DNA of 55,000 nt from Chrysomallon squamiferum (taxonomy: Eukaryota > Mollusca > Gastropoda > Neomphalida > Peltospiridae). Under the pieces are notes generated by a model that saw only the letters and a list, made by a program, of their open reading frames with translations, was not told where the DNA came from and made no database searches. This document shows positions 24,658-41,674 of the stretch, piece after piece (the first letter of the stretch is position 1; each line of letters opens with the position of its first letter). The stretch is taken from the NCBI GenBank assembly GCA_012295275.1, contig CM022677.1, forward strand, positions 10,742,521 through 10,797,520, in the 5' to 3' direction. Made by a program: the position numbers and the translations under genes.

Positions 24658-27600
24658 GCCAATAATAATAAATTTTGAAAAAAAAAAAAAAAATCACCTA
24701 GAAGACATACATCCCAAACCAATCATTTCATGATGTTAACCTGTGTCATTACTTTGTGTAAATGATTTTAAATAACATTTGCTGCAGATCTGTCACTCTA
24801 AGAATTACATTCTCGTAACTGAAAAGAAGTGATAAAATAAAGCTAAAAATGATTTGTTTTTTCAATTTATTTCAAACAGTAACAAGAGGAAATAAAGTTA
24901 ATCAAACAAATGTTTCAATCACAACAAAAGTACTAACAACACTCCTTAAAAATAACAAACAAAAACAAATAAATAATAAATTAAAATTGTAAACAGCTTT
25001 GTAGCGAGAAAAGTGTATAGATAAATAATCAACTGATAATAAATACTTTTTAATATTTAAAACAAGTTTGTCATGATTATATTATTAATAAAATAAAAAT
25101 GTCATATATATATGTTTGTAATAAAGTACAAATTAAAAGAAGATAATATAAATAAATGATACATAAATGCTGTATTTATGAATATCACTAAATTAATACT
25201 ACAAAAGGAAACAATTCAACATAATGAGCACATTTTGGGGCTGGTGGACAAAATAAAACTAGTAATGATGTAGTTCTAAATAAAATTTTAAACAGAGTTA
25301 AATAATGATTTACAAAATAAATTGTTCGTAATAGTACAATATTTTTTTTAATAACCTTTTTTTTTTCACTGAAAATTCCATGAAGAGATAACTATTATTC
25401 AGGAATTACATTTTCCTTTTCAATGGCACACTGAATAAGTAAAAATCAGCAAAATAATAGGTAGATAAATAAACAAAAGTTTAAACAAAAAGCAAAAAGA
25501 TAATTATCTTCCATATTATGATGGTTAATAACAAGATAAAATAAATAGAAAAAACTCAATCATTATATTTTTACAGAGTAACTCACACAAACCATCAGAA
25601 AAAAAAGAAAAACCTTAAATGACGAGATAGACCTTGTTGACTATGGATTATAATCATGTTATCTGTTATGCATGTTATCTGAAAAACAGATTTGTAATAA
25701 TTTGATTAAGAAGATATATTTGTGTAATGTTAGGAAGATTATACAGAAGTTTTTATATATTACAGGGTTAAAATAATAATAATCATAAAATTTGAAAAAG
25801 AGTAATGTTATCAATCATGCATACATCAATTGATATACTTTGAAATATAGATTAAGTTATAAGATGAATAACTTGTAATACAACAAACTGATACTACACA
25901 AAATAATACTAACATAATGAATGATGTTTTTATGGAATAGTTAGGAAGTTCATATATATAAAATAATAATAATAAAATAAAATAAAAGAAAAGAATACAA
26001 CAATCATGTACATATCAACAGCTATTCTTGAAATACAGATTATTTATGACAGTTACAATGATTCTGAAAATGTTGTTTTAACAAGTGATGTAATGATATT
26101 TTCTGCAAGAAAGATGCACGAAAGTATATATATATATATAACAGAATTTAAAAAAAAACAACTAGTAACAAGATATTCTGATATTTTATAGGAATATTTG
26201 GGTTTTTTTTCAGATAAAACTGACTACTCATACTACCACTAGACTTCAGTAATAGATGGACAAATGTTGAAAATAACTTATGACTATCAGAAAAGTGTAT
26301 TTGAAATAATTCTTATTTTAACTAATAAAATCAGATATTTTACACACACACATATATATATATATAGTAAGTTCTAGGGGATCTGCTTCATTTGGATGGT
26401 TTTATTTACTGTGTGCATGAAAGAGAAAATAATTTTTCTGCTGCCATTGTAGAAAATGACAAAACCACTTATCTACGGCATTTCATGAAAAAATTGAGAA
26501 AGCAAAAAAAGGAAAGCTTTTTACAGATGATGAGAATAATCTGTGCTGCAGGAAAGGAATTCTTCAATACATGGAGTAGAAAACAAGAATAATAACAATA
26601 ACAAATTAATGATCATGTTAAATAAAAATATAATAAATTTCATAATTATTTATTTTCAGTCTATGACATCATTATTTGTAATACAGTATTATGAGAAAGA
26701 ATAACTACAAGATAATATTAAAAAATTTTGCAACAATTTTTTTATCAGTGATGTTTACATAAAGTTCTGAAGGAGGAAAAAATAAAACAAAGTTAAGAAG
26801 ATGACATAATTGTTTGTAATACAATATGTATGAGAAAGAATAAACACAACCCCAAATCTAATGTTAAAAATATTTGCAAGTTTCTTAACCTGTGATGGTT
26901 TCATAAAAATTTACCAAAAAAAAAAAAAAAAAAAACACATTTTCTACTTTACAAAGATGGTCAGAATTAATTATGAAAACAAGGTTAAGAAGAAGGTTAA
27001 CTGGAAAGAATTTGAAAACTTTATTGTTAACCAATTTTCATCTGTGGCACCACAAAATTAAGATTATTTTTCTTTATTTATTAAAATGTTCTGTTATGTA
27101 ATTTCATATTTCGAAAAGCAATAACTGTAATTAAAACTTGAAAATTAATAAAGCAACCAGAAAAACAAAGAAGCCATAATAAAAATGCATGAATCCTATG
27201 AAGAAAGACATAAGAATCATTTTATCTGTGGATTTGGCAGAAATACTATAAGAATAGGACCAACTACTTTCAACACACACATTTTCATCTGTGGAAGACT
27301 GAAAATAATTTGAGAATGACTAAAGAGTGTTGTGACAAATTGACAGAAGTGCAGAGCTCATGAATGTGAAATTCTATTGTATCAGATGAATTTCAGAAGT
27401 GATAAGGAGAAACTGGATAAATAATAATTTCTATGTAATTCTTGTGTGACTGTTTGAATATACTAAAATATACAGTTTGAATATACTTGATATTTTTGGA
27501 AAGAACAAATACATTGATTTTATAAGTTGACATATGATAAGAAGAGCTTTTTTTTTTTATTTTTTAAAGTTTTGTTTAAACAGTGATTTTTAAAAAAATA

Positions 27601-28067
27601 TAACATAATATTTATGAAGGTCTTCTAGAATGACTACATGAATTGCTAAAAAGCTCTTGCCTTTGATTTTAAATTGTAAATTATTAATGACACTGTGGTC
27701 CAATTCATACAGATATCATTTAAAGGACTTTTTTTATAGCCAAGATGTCTGCTTCAACAAAGAATATCTGGTTATAATTTTACAGGTTATCAAAATAATG
27801 ATAAATGACAACTGTGCCAATGGAAGATGAAAACAAAATCTAAAGTCTATCAACTGTAATTTCATTTAAAATAATCCCCCAAAAATGTGATATAAACTTT
27901 TAATAATATTATCTAATTGACTGCACAAACACTACAAGTCATAATGAAATTTTATAATACAGTCCTTTAAATAGTGTAATGAGAATTTTTACAAAAAAAA
28001 TTAATTATTATATTGGTTTTTATCAGCCAACATTTCAAAAAATATTTACTGTAGTTGTTATAGTTGG

Positions 28068-28320
28068 TGAATATAATTTGAATTTTCAGGATGGAGTCAT
28101 TAGGTGGAAAGAAACAAATCAATAAAATATACAAAAAATTAAACTAAATGAAATTACATTTGCTTGCCTCTATTTGATTAATAACATGAAATAGCACATC
28201 TAATAGCAGCTTGACAATACTGTATTACATCAGTTAAGCCCTTTGGCTATCCCATCATTAAATCTTGGAATATACAAGTCTTGTTATAAGTTTTATAAAA
28301 CTTATTCTTGTTAGTAATTA
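28068..28320. repeat. Near-identical direct repeat, copy 1
   Basis: This 253-bp copy matches 28,741-28,997 at all but a few positions and a 4-bp indel. It starts TGAATATAATTTGAATTTTC. It has no LTR-like TG...CA ends and no coding frame. Confidence 0.95.
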
Positions 28321-28740
28321 ATATATTTTTGTAGCAACAAATAATAATAACATCAACAAGAACAACAAACTAATAAATAAATTAATTAATTAAATATTAC
28401 ACCACATACTGCAAAATGAGCACATGGATTGATATATAAATATTTTTTATCATTATCTGTAATTTTTTGGTTTATTTGTTATTTTCTGGGGTGGGGGTTT
28501 CATGTTTTTTTTGTTTTGTTGTTTTAAGAATACATATTTTATTTGTTTATATGTTGGGGAATTTTAATGACTGAAAAAAGATATATAATATAATATTGTA
28601 TGTCTTGGTGAAATCTAAAGAAGGAACTAAACACATTTATTTATATACTTGTTTTTATTTTTATTATTAATAATTTTATGTTTGTTTAAATGTTGAATTT
28701 TTTTTATGACTGAAACAATATTTTTTAATATGTTACTGCA

Positions 28741-28997
28741 TGAATATAATTTGAATTTTCAGGATGGAGTCATTAGGTGGAAAGAAACAAATCAATAAAA
28801 TATACAAAAAATTAAACTAAATGAAATTACATTTGCTTGCCTCTATTTGATTAATAACATCTATGAAATAGCACATCTAATAGCAGCTTGACAATACTGT
28901 ATTATATCAGTTATGCCCCTTGGCTATCCCATCATTAAATCTTGGAATATACAAGTCTTGTTATAAGTTTTATAAAACTTATTCCTGTTAGTAATTA
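28741..28997. repeat. Near-identical direct repeat, copy 2
   Basis: Second copy (257 bp) of the 28,068-28,320 segment. It differs by the 4-bp insertion CTAT-type indel near 'AACAT.GAAATAG' and about four substitutions. The high identity in fast-drifting intergenic DNA implies a recent event. Confidence 0.95.
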
Positions 28998-29649
28998 TTT
29001 CATTACTGGTCTGAAATAGGTTTGGTTGTTGGTAATTTTAAGGCTGGTCTAAAATAATTTACTAGTATGCAATTTTTATTTTTTTATTCAAACCTTTATT
29101 TGTTATTTTTATTATTTTTATGCTGCTTACCTGTTTTCATTATTTTATGTTTATATATCCTGGATGTTGTTGTTTTTTAATTATTTGTTGGGGGTTTTGA
29201 GGATTTTTTAAAAGGTTTTTTACTAGCTATATTAAAGAACACTAATATTTGTTATTTTAATATTGTTATTTATTTGTATATTATTATTGTTGTTGTTGTT
29301 GATGGTGAATTAAATTCCTAAACAACAACTGAAATAACGTAATTTGATAATTAAATTTTTGATATTCTTTAACACACACATTCACACATACATCAGCCTG
29401 CAGCCAAACATCAACTGTTTATGCTGCTTAAAATATTAGTAATAAATAAATTAATGAAATCCTACAGAATGGAGTTTCAAATTAGAATAAATGATATGAA
29501 ATTAATGAAATAAATATTGAAAAAAAAATATATTAAGAACAACTCCATTTTTAATTTTCTAAATTCATTTCTATCCATTCTGCAGTAGCTATTTTTAAAT
29601 TATATATATCTTCTGAACACATTGAATGTATGAAAATAAAAAGAAGCAG

Positions 29650-31741
29650 TTACTTGAGTAACAGAAAGTCTTTCAGGGTATGGCTTATCTGCAGTGACAT
29701 AACACTCTTCTCAATACTCGTTCCTCCAGCAGCTGATGACAGGATTGTCCTTGTAACACGTAAACACAAGTTCAGCAGAGACATAGGTTGAAAAAATTCC
29801 TCTTTAAATAAAATAGCAATCTCTTTATTTTCTTCTTCAAAAACAATAGTGGCTCCCAGCAAGAGAAGCAGTCTAGCAATACGTCGGTTTTTGTTTACCA
29901 GAGCCCAGTAAAGTGGACTGCGACCACTGAAAATAAAAAAGAAATCTGTAAAGTAAAAAAATACACATATAACCTGATTTAACATCTTTAATATTTTATA
30001 AAAGTTAAAAAATAAAAATAAGCAAACTATCTCTTATTCACAAATCTCATTCTGAAACAGCCATAAAATAAGGTAAAACTATGATCAACTTATTTCTTAG
30101 TCACAATAAACTCTTTGAATTTATATTATGTATAAATAGAAAAATAAAAATAAATTGTTTCTTATTCATAAGACACTCACTGACCTATATAAATCATTAA
30201 ATATATAAATAAAAGTACTGAATAAATAAAAACAAAAGCAAAAATAAATATTTTTTATATTAAAAAAATTACTTTGAATCTGTTATATGACAACTGGCAC
30301 CATGCTGCAGTAACAACAGTGAGACTTCTGTGTCGTCATTCATTGCACTTCATATCAAGGGTGTATAATCAAACCTGTCCACAGCATTCAGCAGAGCTCC
30401 ATGTTTAACAAGAAGTTCACACTGAGGAAAGTTACCACCAGAAACAGCTAACATCAGTGGCCTATTTCCACCCTGATTTATATGATCAACATCACAGCCT
30501 AGCTTTAATGCAATGGATAAGATATCTTTGTTGCCTCCATGAACTGCTGCATGGACAAAGTTGCCATGGTAACATGTAAATCGATGATCAGCACCTAGTG
30601 ACAGAAGGTATTCAACAAGAGAGAGATGGTTTTCATGAGCAGCCATGAACAAAGGAGTCGCGCCATCAGAAGCCTTTAGTGTCAGCATTGAAACATCTTC
30701 ATCTAGAAGTTGCTTTACGACTGAAGTTTTGCCAACAAAACAGGCAATAAACAGAGGAGGATAATACCGATGGAAGAAAAACAAGACAGTTTCCTTCTGC
30801 CGGCTGCATCCAGCTGTGAGGAGAATATCAACAATTGTATCACCATTTGCACTGTTTGCCAGTATAGCAAGTCCAAGTGGAGTATGACCTCGTCCACTGA
30901 CTTCATTTAAAAAAGCTCCATACTTGATCAAAGTTTTTACCATTTCCACATTCGTCTGCTGAACAGCAAGGTGTAATGGAAGAGTCCCATGTTTGAGGAC
31001 TAGGTGGAAAGGATTTTCTCTGCTGTCTTGATAAGGCTCATTCACATCAGCACCATTTTCTATCAGTGCTGAAACCAGGAAAGTGTTTCCAGCGTAAACA
31101 GCATTGAAAATGGGGAAACCAAATAACTCAACGGGTGTTGGCCTTTCTGCCAAGTTTATTACTGGGTCCATGTTTGCTTCGTGTTTTAGCAAAAATTTAC
31201 AAATCTCCAGATTTTTGTCAACTGAAAGCTGAAGAGGAGTTTGACCAGATCCACAGTGTACATTAATTTTAGCACCATACTGAAAAAGAAGTTTCACCAT
31301 TTCAAAATTGTCCAAAATAATGGAAAAGCCAAATGAATTCAGCTGATCCTTGTTGCCAATTTTGTTTGGATCTGCTCCATGTTCTAACAGCAAGGCCACT
31401 AGATCTTGATCATGTGTTCTAATGGCGGTTAGTAAAGCTTCATCAACTGAAGACTGAAAATTTGAAAATCTGTCAACCACCATTAATAAACCAAGAATTT
31501 TAAAAACATTCTGTCTCACTTCTGAATGATTTACCTCTTCAGTTTTCCAAAGATTAAACATGGAAGCACTTTCATTCTTATGTGCAGACTTTCTCTCCAA
31601 GTAATCCAGATAGATTTGTACTAGTCTAACCAATGCCATTCCATCCTGGTCTAATAAATGTTCTGATTTGTCAATAAAAGAAATAACCTCAGACCATTCT
31701 TGATTCTGAATTAGGGAACATAACTGACAAGTGCTATCCAT
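29650..31741 (-). CDS. Ankyrin-repeat and SOCS-box (ASB-like) protein with an in-frame TGA
   Basis: The start ATG (31,741-31,739) has an in-frame TGA four codons upstream. The first coding exon gives 463 residues up to a TGA at 30,352-30,350. About ten ankyrin repeats are visible, for example VALLLEHGADPN, TLPLHLAVQQTNVEMVKTLI and ATPLFMAAHENHLSLVEYLL. After the TGA the same frame continues as a good ankyrin repeat (EVSLLLLQHGA) to a donor after 30,273. The second exon, 29,926-29,650, joins in phase and encodes another repeat (GRSPLYWALVNKN) and a SOCS box (SLLNLCLRVTR, later LKDFLLLK). ASB proteins are substrate receptors of Elongin B/C-Cullin 5 ubiquitin ligases. A second donor after 30,375 is in the same phase and would skip the TGA segment. 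Lengths would be 463 (stop used), 547 (skip) or 581 residues (TGA decoded). Confidence is high for the family and low for the mature form. Confidence 0.85.
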
Positions 31742-32281
31742 CTTTTTTGTTCAGTGTAGATGTGAATTGTAAATGTAAGAGATTTTTAATACAACATATG
31801 TTGTTCCTCATGGGTACTGGTTATTGTTTAAAACAACAAATTCACTTATAAATACTATATTATTCTGTATAGTGTACAAGGTATGTCAGATAAATGTTTC
31901 TGAAAAAAAAAAAATTATATTAATAAAAATTATTACACCGATTTATAGTTTATTGTTTTATATCAGATTATTATTATTATTATCTAATGTTGGTTTATAA
32001 AATGCAGTAAATTTGATGTATTAACAGTATAATTATTATATACTTGCATTTCTTTTTTCTTATTGAATATTAGTTAATTTACATAGTGCAGAAGTATGTA
32101 ACAAAATATATTTATGCTCAAAAGCTATTTAGGGATTGTTAATAATAATAATAATAAAATACTAAAGAAATAAAGAAATAAATAACAGAAATAAAATTAA
32201 TGTACAATGAATTATCAAATTAAATTATAGAGTCAAGCACATTAAAACTTTTCCTTTTTTTTTCTTTATTATGTTTGCTTA

Positions 32282-32361
<80 letters not shown>

Positions 32362-32676
32362 AATACTAATCAAAGCTAGATTACTCTGCCAATGGATCTA
32401 ATTTAATGAAGGTCAAGTTATTGGCAACACCGCACTTCAAAAAGAAAAGATATTATTTACATTCGTTTCGTTTTGGTTGCACATTTGTAGCTAGTATAGA
32501 CCCGCCATCTAAACCTTCGTAGTTTATACGTCGACACGCTCTTCGATAAATTATTCCAAAGTTTAAAATGTAAATACGTATATGAATAAATAATTTAGAC
32601 GACAGACGACATTACAAGTAAACAAACCTTGCAACTTCGCAGAATCGCGAAATATGCTGGATAACACGCATTTACC
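31742..32676 (-). other. Candidate 5' UTR exons and intron of the ASB-like gene
   Basis: Reading the minus strand, a donor GGGAG|GTAAAT lies at 32,676/32,675, and an acceptor with a long T tract, TTTTTTTCAG, ends at 31,900. Splicing these would give a 5' UTR exon ending at 32,676 and a leader of about 160 nt from 31,899 to the ATG. The intron between them contains a large GA microsatellite. No transcript evidence is available. Confidence 0.45.
32286..32360. repeat. (GA)n microsatellite
   Basis: About 37 uninterrupted GA units inside the candidate 5' UTR intron of the ASB-like gene. Confidence 0.95.
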
Positions 32677-32989
32677 TCCCTTGGATGGAATTAGGTTATT
32701 CTTAAAAAAGGAAAAAGTAAGTATGATTAAAACAATTCTCCTTTCTTTGCACGAATGCTGTTCCTACAACTTTTACATGGAATAAAAACGAAAAATATAA
32801 CTATTAATTTACCCAAACTCTCCATAAATTTACTATATCAAATAGAATGCTCATCTCAGTATCATTTTACTGCAACAAGAATAATGATTTAAATAAAAAT
32901 AATTTAATAACATTACCCAAGTAATAATTCCACGTGCAAATTAAAAATGTCGAAGTCTGAGCAGAAGTCAAGTCGATCAAACGTCACCA

Positions 32990-33300
32990 AAAAGAGAAAT
33001 GACCTGACGTCAGTGACGTCAAAATGTTTCCAATCCTGAATTTCACCTCTGACCAAATATTTTGAATGACATTATTTATTTTTTTAATAATATTAACAAT
33101 AAAAGTGATTATTATTATTATTATTTATTATTATTATTATTATTATTATTTAATAACTAAGTGACACAGACCTTTGTTTTCGCCATCTGCATTGAAGCAC
33201 GTGCGAGGTTTCTAGACATCTTGGACATGAAAAGACTGTAACCTTTTCCCGCCGAAAACAACTTTTTAGCGAGTGGGGCAGATGGTACTATAGATTAAAG
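32990..33300. promoter_or_regulatory. Candidate promoter region between divergent genes, with tandem CREs
   Basis: Two perfect TGACGTCA palindromes lie at 33,005-33,012 and 33,014-33,021, one base apart. Further on there is a CACGTG E-box near 33,199 and an E2F-like TTTCCCGCC near 33,246. CpG is visibly more frequent than in the surrounding A+T-rich DNA. The interval lies between the minus-strand ASB-like gene and the plus-strand antistasin-domain gene, so it could serve either or both. CREs bind CREB/ATF factors (established). Activity here is inference. Confidence 0.45.
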
Positions 33301-33795
33301 GTTTTTGTGATATTTATCGTTTTGACTCTTTGCATGTATGAAGTAGGCCAAAGATGGAAATAACGAGATACACAGAAAGAGAAAGAAAGAAAGAAAGAAA
33401 ATGAGAGATAAGCCTAAATCTTTCTTGCACCATGATCTATTATTATTATTATTATATTATTATTATTATAAAAATATATAAACAAATAAATAAATAAATA
33501 AATAAATAAGGGGGGGGGAATAAAGTAGAGCAAATAATAATATATATATTAACATAATTTTATTTCATTTTTAGATATTACCAAATGCATATACCAAACT
33601 ATGCGTTAGCAAAATAACAGAAACACGTAGCTTACCTTTCTCTTTTCTTTTCCATCTCATTATTATTTTACAACTCTTTTAACAGGTCTATTTGTTCTGA
33701 CCTATATAATAATCCCTACTTGAAAGAAACATTCCGTTGTCGTCTGTGGAGGAATTTATCACCTAGAAAGAAAACGACCGGTTTACTAACGAAGA

Positions 33796-40220
<6,425 letters not shown>

Positions 40221-40683
40221 CGAAGTCATCATTTGACTTAAATACACTTGACCTTCAACGTTTTTCAAAAATGTGTTAATAATATTTATGTGTTTTTGAA
40301 CAATATTATTATATATTTACACGTGTATTTCAAATTTGTAAATTCAAATTAAAAAGAAAGCTAATTAAAACTGTCTTCGTTGGAAGAAAACTGATTTAAT
40401 TGTGTTTTTGTTCTTTTTCTGTTTTCTTTCCTTGTAAAAGACCATGATTACTTGGTTAACTAAAATATTATTAAGAATCTTTTTTGGTTATGTATTTTTT
40501 GTTTATTATACGTTGGTTTGTATGTTTGTTTCTATTTGCGTTGTTTTGTTCATTTACTTTATAATATAAACTGTTTTAAACTGTTGGACTGTTCTACTGT
40601 TAATAACATCCTCAAAGGATTCCCTAAAAGTAAAACGAATCAGCTTAAGATAACTGATTTTATATATTAACAGATGAAAGTGA

Positions 40684-40743
<60 letters not shown>

Positions 40744-41125
40744 ATAGGTAAAGATATAGATTATAGATGGATATTAAATTTATGTCATGATTATATAATT
40801 TATCATTTTACTGATTTACATTTGAAACTGAGGAAACATCATTTCAAAAATATCTGTTACGATTACGAATGGAAGGCGTGGTTTTTATTCATAAAACAAA
40901 AAAAAAAATTAAAAATAAAAAAAAAAAAAATAAATAAAAATAAGTAAACAAACAAGAAGAATATTAAAATTAAAAGTAATAAAAAAAAAAAAAAAAAAAA
41001 ATAAGTAAGTAAATAAATGAATAAATAAATAAACACACAAACAAACAAACAAATAAATAAATATATAAATAAATAAGTTTTTCGGAACGGAGCAAAAACT
41101 TAGCAAAGATCATCGACGAAGTACA
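40684..41125 (+). repeat. Segmental duplication, upstream copy
   Basis: This copy holds, in order, a CA microsatellite, a unique part with 'TTTATGTCATGATTATATAA' and 'GGCGTGGTTT..ATTC', a long A-rich AAAT array, and 'CGGA.CGGAGC.AAA..TTAGCAAAGATC'. The same order is found at about 44,290-44,850. The last motif is the remnant of the Ig-like exon's 5' end (see findings). Confidence 0.65.
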
Positions 41126-41674
41126 CAGATAGATAGATTCGGGGTTACATTATAGTTTAATGGCATTTGCATTGGTTTTTGATACTGTTTGGCAAGATTT
41201 CTTTTGTTTCGACAATACATCTGACTGATTGTTCAAACATTAAGGTGTACTTATGTTGTATATATTAAGGTGTGATAACAATGGGCGTGGTTGAGGGGGG
41301 CGTTTACTTTTGAAACTAGCCAGTAGTAGAGGCCTATGCTGTGTTTTGCTACGGGCCCCGCAGTTGCTTAATCCGGCTTTGCGTACAGATTTTCGTTGAT
41401 TCGGCGCAATAACGTGCTGGTGTTTTCTTTTGAGGAACAGGCATAGGCACAGATAGACAGATAGATACCATACATTTTATCTTTCATCGCTGTTTACCTC
41501 ATATCTCGCCCGAATGCACTGGGTCATGATGATTTAAAGTCTTGTTTGGGAGGAGCTTAAACAAAGTCTTGTTTTGTCTAAAAAACAAAAATAGAATAAA
41601 ATAATAAAATAAAATATATAAATGGATATATTGTTTATTCAAAATTGACACGAATCTAGAGGAAACTCGATTCA

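Larger units (their letters stand above)
21800..29600. other. A+T-rich intergenic region
   Basis: No gene is recognised on either strand between the SLC6-like gene and the ASB-like gene. The open frames are short and without conserved pattern. The region includes the repeats listed separately, microsatellites near 22,850 (AT), 23,370-23,400 (CA) and 24,600-24,650 (AAT), and a two-copy tandem of about 165 bp at about 26,640-27,000. Confidence 0.6.

Noticed and set aside
26392-26592. 66-residue open frame with a protein-like composition
   Set aside because: I see no conserved motif, splice context or signal peptide. In A+T-rich DNA a frame of this length is expected by chance.
28068-28997. Pair of LTRs around a short element
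   Set aside because: The repeats lack TG...CA ends, the interior of about 420 bp is simple A+T-rich sequence, and there is no primer-binding site or polypurine tract that I can recognise.
30350-30352. Selenocysteine decoding of the TGA in the ASB-like gene
   Set aside because: The position is a buried hydrophobic site of an ankyrin repeat with no redox role, and I saw no SECIS-like hairpin in the 3' flank. Alternative splicing or editing explains more.
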